This document shows positions 48,980-58,866 of a stretch of 64,000 nucleotides of DNA, in pieces. The stretch's first letter is position 1, and each line of letters starts with the position of its first letter. This stretch comes from Methanolinea sp. (GTDB taxonomy: Archaea; Halobacteriota; Methanomicrobia; Methanomicrobiales; Methanospirillaceae), in the NCBI GenBank assembly GCA_018263335.1, contig JADFCY010000005.1:36466-100465 (forward strand), written 5' to 3'. The translations under genes were made by a program, and so were the position numbers. The notes beneath the pieces were generated by a model. It saw only the letters and a program-made list of their open reading frames with translations, was not told the DNA's origin and did not search any database.

Positions 48980-50287
48980 GTGATCCCCATCGCACCAACG
49001 CCCCCCACGACGCGACCTGGACTCGTACGAAGGCTCGGGTTCTGGGAGGTGACCCTCTCGGGAATCGGGATCATCCTCGGCGCCGGGATTTACGCGCTCA
49101 TCGGGGCGGCTGCCGGGACTGCCGGCAATGCGGTCTGGCTCTCGTTCGTGATCTCGGCGCTCGTCGCGTTCTTCACCGCCCTCTCCTACATGGAGCTCTC
49201 CTCGATGATGCCGGACGTTGGCGCCGAGTACGAGTATACCGCAAGGGCGGTAGGCCGCCGGGTGGCGATGGTGGTCGGGTGGCTCATCATCTTTTCCGGC
49301 ATCCTCGGGGCGGCGACGGTTGCGCTCGGGTTTGCCGGGTACCTCGAGGGGCTACTGGCGGTCCCGGCCTTTGCCGCCGCCATGCTGCTGATCGCGGCTC
49401 TCTGCGGGATCCTGCTGCTCGGCGTGAAGGAGAGCGCGTGGGTTGCGGTCGGGTTCACCCTCATCGAGGTGGGCGGGCTCCTGCTGATCATCGTTGCCGG
49501 GCTCCCGTACCTCGGGCGGGTGGACTACCTGGAGATGCCAATCGGGATGACGGGGGTGGTGTCCGCCGCGGCGCTGGTCTTCTTCGCCTACCAGGGGTTC
49601 GAGGAGATGGTGAAGTTCTCGGAGGAGACCATGAGGCCGGAGCGGACGATTCCATTCGCCCTGATGACGGCGCTTGCGGTCTCGACCATCCTCTACATCC
49701 TGGTCTGCCTCTCGGCGGTGAGCGTGGTCGGCTGGGAGGCGCTCGCGGCCTCTTCCGCACCGTTTGCGACCGTTGCGTCCGCGGCATGGGGAGCCGATGC
49801 ATCGCTCCTCCTCTCGGTCATCGCGCTCTTTGCGACCGCGAACACCGTGCTGATGATGATGTTTGCCTCCTCGCGGATCTCGTACGGGATGGCCCGTGCA
49901 GGCTCCCTCCCGGGGTTCATCTCGAGCGTCCATCCCGGCCGGCACACCCCCTGGACCGCGATCCTCCTGGTCGGGGCAGGCGCGCTCCTCTTCATGTTCA
50001 CCGGGGATATTGCGTTCGTTGCAAATATTGCGAACTTCACCCTCTTTGTCACGTTCGTGGTGGTGAACCTCTCGGTGATCATCCTCCGCTACAAAGAGCC
50101 CGGAAGATCAAGGCCATTCTCCATTCCCGGCAGGCTGGGGAGATTTCCCGTCTTCCCGCTCCTCGGCCTCCTCTTCTGCCTCTTCCTGCTGGTGCAGCTC
50201 GAGCCGGCCGTCCTCGGCGTGGGAGCGCTCCTTACCGGGATCGGGGTGGTGATCGCGGTCTTTTACGGGAAGGGAGCCGCGAGGTGA
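48980..50287 (+). CDS. APC-family amino acid permease
   Basis: LGFWEVTLSGIGIILGAGIYALIGAAAG; ~12 TM. Confidence 0.92.
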   Translation: MIPIAPTPPTTRPGLVRRLGFWEVTLSGIGIILGAGIYALIGAAAGTAGNAVWLSFVISALVAFFTALSYMELSSMMPDVGAEYEYTARAVGRRVAMVVGWLIIFSGILGAATVALGFAGYLEGLLAVPAFAAAMLLIAALCGILLLGVKESAWVAVGFTLIEVGGLLLIIVAGLPYLGRVDYLEMPIGMTGVVSAAALVFFAYQGFEEMVKFSEETMRPERTIPFALMTALAVSTILYILVCLSAVSVVGWEALAASSAPFATVASAAWGADASLLLSVIALFATANTVLMMMFASSRISYGMARAGSLPGFISSVHPGRHTPWTAILLVGAGALLFMFTGDIAFVANIANFTLFVTFVVVNLSVIILRYKEPGRSRPFSIPGRLGRFPVFPLLGLLFCLFLLVQLEPAVLGVGALLTGIGVVIAVFYGKGAAR

Positions 50288-50314
50288 GAGGGGAATCCTG
50301 CGAAAGAATTTGGG

Positions 50315-50587
50315 TTATAGATCCCGGCAAATATGCTTGCGGTGGCCGAGATCAATGACGAGGATCACGAAGTAATCCTGCCCGATATCGAGAATGACCC
50401 TGTACTCCCCCACCCTGTGGGAATACACGGTTCCAGTCGACTGGCCCTTGATCTTTTTCAAGGATCTCCTGGGATCAGGCTCTCTTGCCAGAGCAAGAAG
50501 GTCATCTCTTATCCGGAAGAGAACCGGTCTTGGTATCTGCTTTGCATTCCTTATTGCATGAGGCGACCAGAGTGTGGTCCAGGTCAT
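50315..50587 (-). CDS. RelE/ParE-family toxin
   Basis: LKKIKGQSTGTVYSHRVGEYRVILDIGQDYFVILVIDLGHRKHIC. Confidence 0.88.
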   Translation of the reverse strand: MTWTTLWSPHAIRNAKQIPRPVLFRIRDDLLALAREPDPRRSLKKIKGQSTGTVYSHRVGEYRVILDIGQDYFVILVIDLGHRKHICRDL

Positions 50588-50805
50588 TCAAGTCCCAGTT
50601 CCTTGAGCGCTTCTTCCATCGTGTAAAACCGGCCGGAACTGACATCTTCCCTGGCCTGCCTTATCGCATTCAATGTCTCGACGCTGAGTGGTTCCTCATC
50701 GAGTGCATGTGCAACCAGGCGGTCTATCACATCGGAATAGGACTCGCGAGGATGGACCTTGAGATCCGAGAGTGCCTCTTTTGTCTTCTCGTTGATCCGT
50801 ATCAT
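50584..50805 (-). CDS. Antitoxin of the RelE-type pair
   Basis: MIRINEKTKEALSDLKVHPRESYSDVIDRLVAHAL; overlaps the toxin start. Confidence 0.8.
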   Translation of the reverse strand: MIRINEKTKEALSDLKVHPRESYSDVIDRLVAHALDEEPLSVETLNAIRQAREDVSSGRFYTMEEALKELGLE

Positions 50806-50816
50806 CGATCCTTGCA

Positions 50817-50847
50817 TATACAATTGTATACTTATGTTATACATAAG
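50817..50847. promoter_or_regulatory. Palindromic operator candidate of the RelE-type locus
   Basis: TATACAATTGTATA (50817-50830) plus CTTATG-TTATA-CATAAG (50831-50847). Confidence 0.6.
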
Positions 50848-50921
50848 CATATAAATTCCTGACACTACTGGTGAGCGTCAGAAAGCAAGGAGAGAGTCAG
50901 AATAATGGCGAAGCAGTGGGT

Positions 50922-52046
50922 CTATACCCACTCGCTATTTCCCACATACGGCCGGTTCTCCTCAAGGCACATCGCCAGGTCCTGCATGATCCCCTGCAGG
51001 TCCCCGGTATCGTAAAACCTCTCCGCGAGGACCTGCCCAAGGCTCCCCTCCTCGATCCTTGTCCTCACCAGCGGCAGGTACCGCCGCTCGTCGCCGGTCG
51101 CGACCTTCTCGGCGCGGCGATAGAGTGCCGCAAGTTCGTCCTCGAGGCCGGCGGTTCCCGCCCGGATGGCCCGCTCCGTCATCGCGACGAGCGTATCCCG
51201 GTCCTCTTCGAGGGGGAGGTCGCGGGCCCTTGCGAGCGCCCGCACGAACGCACAGAGCGCCATGTCCGAGAAGACGCATTCCTGCTCGTCGATTGCCTTG
51301 ATCTCGATGCAGGGCCTGCTGAAACGGACGATCACTCCCGAGGACGCAACCCACTCCTCGCAGAGGACACCTGCCCCCTGTGCACGGAGCTCCGCATACA
51401 TCCCCGAGAGCCGATCCCGGTAGTCTGCGACCGTTGAGATGGGATCCGGGACGATCCCGTTGCAGATCGCCGGGATACGCGCCTGGTTCTCCCGGTAGAA
51501 GAGGAGGCGATTGTCGACCGGGCCGGGGGCCTTTCCCTCGACGAACGGGGATGCAGCCGAGACGGCGATGAGGAAGGGGAGGAGGCACCGGATGCGGTTG
51601 TGGAGAGAGACGAGGCGGCTCTCGTCCGGATACTCGAAGTTCACCTGCAGCGCCTGGATATTCAGCCACCCGTGCTGGCGGATGCCGAAGAGGCGGTCAT
51701 ATGCGGTGTAATACTCCCCCTCGCCATGGTCCCAGACCTGCGCCCGGTCCAGTGAGAGGGTCGGGTGCATCCCGAGGCCGAGGAGCCGGTAGCGGCCGGC
51801 GAACCGCCGGGAGAACTCCCGGACTCCCCCCTGGACCGATGACTCGAGGTCTGAGAGGCTCTCCGAGGGGTGCAGGGGTATCAACTCGATCACGTGCTTC
51901 TGCAGCTCCTTGCAGGCCTTTGCACCCCCAAGCGGCATCTCGCCGTCCCAGCCCCCGCCAATCTCCGCGAGGACAAGGTCGGACTCGGGCAGGGGAACAA
52001 ATCCCGGCCCGTTGAGGGAGTACTCGTGCTCGGTTCCCGTCTTCAT
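50922..52046 (-). CDS. GCS2-type glutamate-cysteine ligase-like / carboxylate-amine ligase
   Basis: GTEHEYSLNG; LGMHPTLSLD; NIQALQVNFEYPDESRLVSLHNRIRCLLPFLIAVSAASPFVEG. Confidence 0.87.
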   Translation of the reverse strand: MKTGTEHEYSLNGPGFVPLPESDLVLAEIGGGWDGEMPLGGAKACKELQKHVIELIPLHPSESLSDLESSVQGGVREFSRRFAGRYRLLGLGMHPTLSLDRAQVWDHGEGEYYTAYDRLFGIRQHGWLNIQALQVNFEYPDESRLVSLHNRIRCLLPFLIAVSAASPFVEGKAPGPVDNRLLFYRENQARIPAICNGIVPDPISTVADYRDRLSGMYAELRAQGAGVLCEEWVASSGVIVRFSRPCIEIKAIDEQECVFSDMALCAFVRALARARDLPLEEDRDTLVAMTERAIRAGTAGLEDELAALYRRAEKVATGDERRYLPLVRTRIEEGSLGQVLAERFYDTGDLQGIMQDLAMCLEENRPYVGNSEWV

Positions 52047-52555
52047 GGGGCCCCACTCTCCCCGGGAGGTATGGGGATCTCGGCCACGAGCTCGGTCTCG
52101 GGCTCAGGGATTCGGTTGATCACGTCGAGTTCCTGCGCGGGAAGGGACCGGACCAGCACCATCAGGCTCTTTACCGCCATCCTGAACTGAGTGGCATATG
52201 CATCCGCATCCGCCTTGAGATAGGGGACCAGGGGGCATATGGTCTCGTGCTTGAGGAAGAGGCGGAGGGTATGGTCCTGCACCTCGAAGGTGAAGGGCCC
52301 TGCCACGCAGGTCTCGGGCTTGAAGGCATGGACCCGGCACTTGCCGCCGCTGCACATGATGCACATCCCGTTGTCGTGCGACTTCATCCGGGTATACCCG
52401 ACGAATTCGATCACCGAAGGCGGCACTCCCCTCGCACGGAACTCCTCTATCCGCGCGGGGGAGAGCGGGGGATGCGCCTCGTGGCAGCATTTCCCCCCGC
52501 ACCCGGCGCAGATGGCCTCTGCTGTCTCTTCAAAGGATCCTGGCATGGCTGGCAC
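52043..52555 (-). CDS. YkgJ-family Cys-cluster protein
   Basis: CAGCGGKCCHEAHPPLSPARIEEF...CIMCSGGKCRVHAFKPETCVAGPF. Confidence 0.88.
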   Translation of the reverse strand: MPAMPGSFEETAEAICAGCGGKCCHEAHPPLSPARIEEFRARGVPPSVIEFVGYTRMKSHDNGMCIMCSGGKCRVHAFKPETCVAGPFTFEVQDHTLRLFLKHETICPLVPYLKADADAYATQFRMAVKSLMVLVRSLPAQELDVINRIPEPETELVAEIPIPPGESGAP

Positions 52556-52557
52556 CT

Positions 52558-53430
52558 TCAGGTCTCGAGGAGTGTGTGCACGATCTCCCGGTACACGTGG
52601 GGGTATGCGGTATCCTCGCCGCCCTCAAGCGACGGGTTGTCGTTCACCTCGATGACGCAGGGGCCTGCCGGCCCCTCCTTGATGTCCACGCCGTAGAGCC
52701 CGTTGCCGATTGCCCTGCCGGCCCTGACCCCGAGGTCTATGACCGCGGGGGGGACCAAGGCGGGAGGGACGCTCTCTACCCCGCAGTAGACGACGTGGCC
52801 GTTTACCGAGTCCTGGATCTTGAAGGTCTGTGAAGGGATGATGTACTTGCACGCATACAGGAACCGTCCCCGGAGCACGCCTACCCGCCAGTCATACGTG
52901 CTCTCCACGTACTCCTGCGCCACGACCCAGTCCGAGAGCTTGAAGTATCGCCTGGCCACCTGGAGGAGCTCTCCTGGTCCCTGCACCTTCTCCACCCGGA
53001 GCGAGAACGAGGTGGAGGGCTCCTTGACCACGAGGGGAGACCCGAGCTCGTCGAAGACCTGGCGCGCCCTTTCATGGGTCAGTTCGCGGTACGAGAGGAA
53101 GAGCGTCCGCGGGATCTCGATCCCTTCCCGCAAGAGCGTTGCGTACATGTGCACCTTGTCCGAGCAGACCTGGATGGATTCCGGGTCATCGATCACGGGG
53201 ATGCCGGCGAACGCGGCCATCCGGGAGGCGACATACGTGATGTTCATCGGGTCCGTCCTGGCACGGATGAAGAGCCCGTCCACCTGGGGGATCTTGCGTA
53301 TGTCCACCGGGAAGATGAACTCGGCCGCGTGTCCCATCTCCTCGGCGGCGTCGCGGCAGCGGATCAGGGCATTGAGCTGTTCTGCGGACGAGAGGGTCTT
53401 TCTGTCCACGAATATGCCGAGGCGGCTCAT
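52558..53430 (-). CDS. RimK-type ATP-grasp ligase
   Basis: PVIDDPESIQVCSDKVHMYATLLREGIEIPRTLF; PLVVKEPSTSFSLRV; GVDIKEGPAGPCVIEVNDNPSLEGG. Confidence 0.9.
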   Translation of the reverse strand: MSRLGIFVDRKTLSSAEQLNALIRCRDAAEEMGHAAEFIFPVDIRKIPQVDGLFIRARTDPMNITYVASRMAAFAGIPVIDDPESIQVCSDKVHMYATLLREGIEIPRTLFLSYRELTHERARQVFDELGSPLVVKEPSTSFSLRVEKVQGPGELLQVARRYFKLSDWVVAQEYVESTYDWRVGVLRGRFLYACKYIIPSQTFKIQDSVNGHVVYCGVESVPPALVPPAVIDLGVRAGRAIGNGLYGVDIKEGPAGPCVIEVNDNPSLEGGEDTAYPHVYREIVHTLLET

Positions 53431-54167
53431 AGGAAGACCTGGCCCGAGAGATAGGCGGAGAGGAGCTCTTTTTCTGCAGGCGCCAGCCTTGAATAGCGGA
53501 CAGGGCAGAGCGAGGAGAGCCTGAGGCCGGAAGGCCCGTCCAGGCAGATGATCTCCACCAGGGGGATCCAAAACGCCTCCCATATCCCCGCGGCCATCCC
53601 GGCCATCGCAGGGTCGGGAGAGGAGACGTTCCCGAATATGGAGACGGCCCTCCTTATCGTTGCCCCATCTTCAAGCCGCTGCGAACAGAATGGATACTTC
53701 CCGTTGTTGGTCACGTGCCTGATCAGTTCCCGGGCCGATTCGTCTTCGCGGAGTACCTCGAAGTGCGAGGTGCAGGCAAAGTAGTTGAGGCCGTAGATGA
53801 CCGCAGGCGCCTGGATGCACGACTGTGAGATGGCATACTCGGCGACTGGTATCCCCTCCATCCGGGCCCGCTCGAGGCACACGGGCACCACGAACGCATC
53901 GAGGATCGCCCGGGTGCCAGGCGCCACTTTCTCTCCCTGTGTCTCGTGCATGAGGATCGAGTAATACGCCTCGCTCTTGTAGGAGTAATTCTCCGAGACA
54001 AGGTACATCACTCCTTCCCGCACCACGGTATGGAGGCTCTCCCGGCAGAGGGCCAGGCCGCTCTTTGCCCGCGAGGGATCTCTTCGGCCCTGGGCGTTGG
54101 CCCTGGGGAGGGCCTCACCGGGCGCAGGCGGCTCGAGGAGGAGCTGCCCTTCGGGCATCAGGAGCAC
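53427..54167 (-). CDS. Stand-alone RimK-like ATP-grasp N-terminal (RLAN-like) domain protein
   Basis: YLVSENYSYKSEAYYSILMHETQGEKVAPGTRAILDA resembles the RLAN YxSxxYYxSLLAExxGxxVxP pattern; overlaps the ATP-grasp gene. Confidence 0.7.
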   Translation of the reverse strand: MLLMPEGQLLLEPPAPGEALPRANAQGRRDPSRAKSGLALCRESLHTVVREGVMYLVSENYSYKSEAYYSILMHETQGEKVAPGTRAILDAFVVPVCLERARMEGIPVAEYAISQSCIQAPAVIYGLNYFACTSHFEVLREDESARELIRHVTNNGKYPFCSQRLEDGATIRRAVSIFGNVSSPDPAMAGMAAGIWEAFWIPLVEIICLDGPSGLRLSSLCPVRYSRLAPAEKELLSAYLSGQVFL

Positions 54168-54440
54168 ACCTCCGCGCAGAGGTGAGCGTGGCGTCCAGGT
54201 GAGGGTGAGGTGTTCGAAAAACTGTCAGCGTGGACCCTATCATGAGGGTCATCGTCGTTCTCGTTCTCTGGTTCTGGCATGGGGAACCACGAGCCGCAGT
54301 GTATGCGGCTGAAGAGGTATTACTCAGGTGGTGTGACAGTCTTGCCTTAAAGGTTTGTGGTCGGCATGATGGTTGGGCGAAAAAAAGAGGTGAATTCTGC
54401 CCGCATCCGCATGGGAAGCGGCCCCGCTTCTCCACCCGCG

Positions 54441-55097
54441 TCACTTGATCTCGATCCGCTCACCCGTCACCATGTAATGGACTTTCTCGGCGATCTTGCA
54501 GGAGTGATCCGCGCACCGCTCCAGGTAGCGGGCGACCATCAGGTAGTTCATGCACCGGGTGATCGTCCGCGGCTCTTCCATCATGTAGGTGATCCCCTCA
54601 CGAAAGATAGTATGGCGCAGCGCATCCACGACGTCGTCGCGCTCGGAGTGGTGCCGGATGTATTGGAGGTCCCCTGTCTCGTAGGCCCGCAGGGAGTCGT
54701 CGATCATCGAGATGACGAGGCCTGCCATGTGCGGGATCGAGAGGCCGGTTGCAAGGTCGCTTGCCCGGGCGTCCGTGGTGGCGATGACGACATTTGCGAT
54801 ATCCTTGCCATAGCGGCCGATCCGCTCGGCAGAGGCAATCACCTTCAACGCACAGGCAACCGCCCGCATGTCCCTTGCCACCGGCTGGTAGAGGGCGATC
54901 ATCCGGTAGACCTCCTCCTCCAGGGCATCGTTCTGTGACGAAAGCGCCCCTTTCCTGCCCTTCACGTCGCCTGCAAGGGCCACGTCCTGAGTCCTCAGTG
55001 CCTCGACTGCATCACGAAGCATCCCTTCTGCAAAGAGCCCCATCGCGAGTACTTTTCTCTGCATCTCTGCCATCTCTTCGTGGAACTTGTCGGTCAT
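54441..55097 (-). CDS. phoU: Phosphate uptake regulator PhoU
   Basis: FHEEMAEMQRKVLAMGLFAEGMLRDAVEAL...YLERCADHSCKIAEKVHYMVTGE. Confidence 0.93.
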   Translation of the reverse strand: MTDKFHEEMAEMQRKVLAMGLFAEGMLRDAVEALRTQDVALAGDVKGRKGALSSQNDALEEEVYRMIALYQPVARDMRAVACALKVIASAERIGRYGKDIANVVIATTDARASDLATGLSIPHMAGLVISMIDDSLRAYETGDLQYIRHHSERDDVVDALRHTIFREGITYMMEEPRTITRCMNYLMVARYLERCADHSCKIAEKVHYMVTGERIEIK

Positions 55098-55108
55098 ATC
55101 CGCATCAC

Positions 55109-55870
<762 letters not shown>

Positions 55871-55884
55871 GGTCTTGCTGTCGC

Positions 55885-57837
55885 CTAGTTCTTCTGGGAT
55901 TTCGTGCGTATCAGGATGGCCACCGAGTAGATCAGGACCACCAGGATCAGCAGCACCAGTGCGGTCGCATACTTGTTCGTGTCCGCGCCCGGCACGTTCG
56001 TCGCGAGGATGTAAAGGTGGTAGGGGAGCGCCATCACCGGCTCAAAGAGCGACGAGGGGAGGAACCGCTGGGAGAAGACGGCTGCGGTGAAGAGGATGGG
56101 GGCGGTCTCGCCCGCAGCCCTCCCGATCGAGAGGATTGCGCCCGTGATGATCCCCGGGATTGCGGGCGGGATCACCACGCGGGAGATCGTCTGCCACCGG
56201 GTTGCGCCGAGTGCAAAACTTCCTTCCCTGAGTGCAAGGGGGACGTTCTTCAGGGACTCTTCAGTGGTCCGGATGATGGTCGGGAGCACCATCAGCGCAA
56301 GCGTCACCTGTCCGGCGATCAGGGAGACCCCAAAGCCCAGGGACAGGACGAGAAACGCGAACCCGAAGAGCCCGAAGACAATCGACGGAGTGCCGTTGAG
56401 AAGGTCGGTTCCGGTGCGGATTGTCCGCGTGAGCCTCCCCTCCCTGGTGTACTCGGTAAGGTAAATGGCCGCGCCGATCCCCAGGGGGAGGGCGATTGCA
56501 ATTGCGCCGGCCACGAGGTACAGTGTCCCCACAAGGGCAGGGAATATGCCGCCGGCCCGACCCAGGTTCCGGGGAGGCTCGGTGAGGAACTCCCAGGTCA
56601 GGCCCGGGAGGCCATTGATGATGATATCGGAGAGAATGATGGCGAGGATCGCGATCACCGCCAGGGTTGAGGCCAGGAGGAGGGTGAACGCGACCTTCTG
56701 CGCGATCTTTGGGGTGACCCTTGCCTTCAGGCGCCAGAGGCAATACCCCATGAGCGCAACGCCAAAGTAGCCGGGCACTCCCGCAATGGGAAGTCCCAGG
56801 AGGGCTACGATCGCGATCAGGACATAAGGCCTGAGAGGTTCGAGCCGTGAAGAGAGTGAACTTCGCTCTTTTGGGAGGGCCCCCTCTGTCCTGCAGGACA
56901 GGACATTCGGTGCGTTCTGCTGCCGTATCCGTGCAAGGATGAAGGTCGCGGCGAGGTTCACGAGGAGTGTGATCACGAGCAGCACCACCGCGACTCCGAA
57001 GAGCGCATGGTAGTGCGCGCTGCCGATGGCAACCTCCCCCATCTCGATCCCGAGTGTCCCGGTCAGGGTCCTGACAGGCGAGAGGACGTTCCAGAGGGGG
57101 TCGGGGATGATGGCGGCGTTTCCTGTCACCATCAGGACCGCCATGGTCTCTCCTATCGCCCTCCCCATGCCGAGGATGACCGCGGCAGTGATCCCCGAGA
57201 CTGCCGAGGGGACGACAACCCTGGATATGGTCTGCCACCTCGTGGCACCGAGCGCGAGGCTGCCCTCCCGGAACTCGCGGGGGACCGAGGTGATGGCATC
57301 CTCGGAGACGCTGATGATGGTGGGAAGCGACATGATCCCGAGCAGGAGGGAACCCGCAAGCCATGACTCCCCCGACGGGACGCCGAAGGTGACCCGTATC
57401 CAGTCGGTGAGCACGATCAGGCCGAAGAACCCGTACACGACGGAAGGGATCCCTGCAAGGAGCTCGATTGCGGGCTTGGCGATTGCTTTCACGCGGGCGG
57501 GCGCAAGTTCCGCGATGTAGATTGCGCTCCCGATACCGAGAGGGACCGCCATCGCCATTGCCCCTGCCATCACGAGCAGCGTGCCTGCAATCAGCGGGAG
57601 GATCCCGTAGAGGGGGGGAGTGCCAGTGGGGTTCCATACCGTTCCGGTGAGTATCTCCAAAAATCCGGCCTGGACGAAGATCGGGAACCCGTCAATTAAG
57701 AGGAACGCGAGGATGAAGAGGATGACTGCGACAGAAAAAATGGCGCAGGCAAACCAGAGGAGCCTGATGATACCTTCCTTTGCCCGCCCCACCCGCCCGT
57801 GGCGGAATACCCCCGTGGACTGTTCGGGCACGGTCAT
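55885..57837 (-). CDS. Fused phosphate ABC transporter permease PstC-PstA
   Basis: 650 aa; two permease modules each with [22 protein letters not shown]-loop motif. Confidence 0.92.
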   Translation of the reverse strand: MTVPEQSTGVFRHGRVGRAKEGIIRLLWFACAIFSVAVILFILAFLLIDGFPIFVQAGFLEILTGTVWNPTGTPPLYGILPLIAGTLLVMAGAMAMAVPLGIGSAIYIAELAPARVKAIAKPAIELLAGIPSVVYGFFGLIVLTDWIRVTFGVPSGESWLAGSLLLGIMSLPTIISVSEDAITSVPREFREGSLALGATRWQTISRVVVPSAVSGITAAVILGMGRAIGETMAVLMVTGNAAIIPDPLWNVLSPVRTLTGTLGIEMGEVAIGSAHYHALFGVAVVLLVITLLVNLAATFILARIRQQNAPNVLSCRTEGALPKERSSLSSRLEPLRPYVLIAIVALLGLPIAGVPGYFGVALMGYCLWRLKARVTPKIAQKVAFTLLLASTLAVIAILAIILSDIIINGLPGLTWEFLTEPPRNLGRAGGIFPALVGTLYLVAGAIAIALPLGIGAAIYLTEYTREGRLTRTIRTGTDLLNGTPSIVFGLFGFAFLVLSLGFGVSLIAGQVTLALMVLPTIIRTTEESLKNVPLALREGSFALGATRWQTISRVVIPPAIPGIITGAILSIGRAAGETAPILFTAAVFSQRFLPSSLFEPVMALPYHLYILATNVPGADTNKYATALVLLILVVLIYSVAILIRTKSQKN

Positions 57838-57877
57838 GGCGTATCCTTAAAAAAAAGAGAGGCGAGGGTTCATGGCC

Positions 57878-58747
57878 CTACACCAGGGGGACGAATCCCT
57901 CTTTTACAAGGATCGCCTGGCCGGAAGGCCCGGAGAGGAACGCAAGGTAGTCCTTTGCAAGCCCTGACGCCTCCCCCTTCGTGACCATGAGGAGCGGCCT
58001 TGCGATGGGGTACTTCCCTGAAAGGACATTTTCTACGGTAGGCTCGACGGGTGAGCCGGAGACCATGATCGGGAGGGCTCTTATGGCCCCGTCCACGTAG
58101 CCGAGCCCGACATACCCGATCGCGCCAGGAGTCTGCATGACCGTCTGCTTCACGGCACCGTTTGAGTTCTTCTCAAGCTGTGTCGGCACGAAGTCCTCCT
58201 TCTGCATGACCTTCTCGTGGAAGAACTCCCGGGTGCCGGACGCACTGTCCCGTCCCACTACGACTATCGGAAGGTCGGGCCCGCCGAGTTCCTTCCAGTT
58301 GGTGAAAGCCCCCTGGTACGCGCCCTTCACCTGGTCGAGGGAGAGTGGCCCGACAGTGTTGCCGGGGTGCACAATGACCGCAATTCCGTCATTTCCGATT
58401 ACCGTGGCCACGAGGTCGGGATACCTGGTCTTCTCCTCGGATTTCAGGTCGCGGGAAGACATCCCGATGCCGGCGGTGCCCTCGCCAACGGACTGGATGC
58501 CTACGCTGGAGCCGCCACCGCTGACGCGGATGTCGACATCCCCATGGGTATTCATGTAGGCGTCGGCTGCGGCCTGGGCGACGGGCAGCACGGTGGTGGA
58601 CCCGGTGATGGTGAGAGACTCGATCTTCTGTCCATGGGCCCGCGGGCCCTCTCCTCCCGGCTGCGTGCAGCCGCATACCACGAGCGCAGCCGCAAGGATC
58701 ACCGCGAGAACGGTGGCAGACAACATCCTGGTGCGTGAATCAGGCAT
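57878..58747 (-). CDS. pstS: Phosphate-binding protein PstS
   Basis: Lipobox-like VCGCTQ; SLTITGSTTVLPVAQAAADAYM; VVGRDSASGTREFF. Confidence 0.95.
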   Translation of the reverse strand: MPDSRTRMLSATVLAVILAAALVVCGCTQPGGEGPRAHGQKIESLTITGSTTVLPVAQAAADAYMNTHGDVDIRVSGGGSSVGIQSVGEGTAGIGMSSRDLKSEEKTRYPDLVATVIGNDGIAVIVHPGNTVGPLSLDQVKGAYQGAFTNWKELGGPDLPIVVVGRDSASGTREFFHEKVMQKEDFVPTQLEKNSNGAVKQTVMQTPGAIGYVGLGYVDGAIRALPIMVSGSPVEPTVENVLSGKYPIARPLLMVTKGEASGLAKDYLAFLSGPSGQAILVKEGFVPLV

Positions 58748-58750
58748 AGT

Positions 58751-58778
58751 GTTCGAAGAGAACGTTCGCTCGGTTCTG
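58751..58778. promoter_or_regulatory. Repeated GTTC/GAAC motif cluster between pstS and the AbrB-PhoU gene
   Basis: GTTCGAAGAGAACGTTCGCTCGGTTC directly upstream of the pstS start codon. Confidence 0.4.
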
Positions 58779-58866
58779 GTTTACCCTTTTTCGATGGAGA
58801 CTATATGTATATATATAATATATTGTGAGGCATAGAGGAGTATAGAAAAGAGGCAAGTTCAGAGCC

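Noticed and set aside
54230-54448. 72-aa plus-strand ORF upstream of the RLAN operon
   Set aside because: Overlaps the likely operon promoter region and shows no family features.
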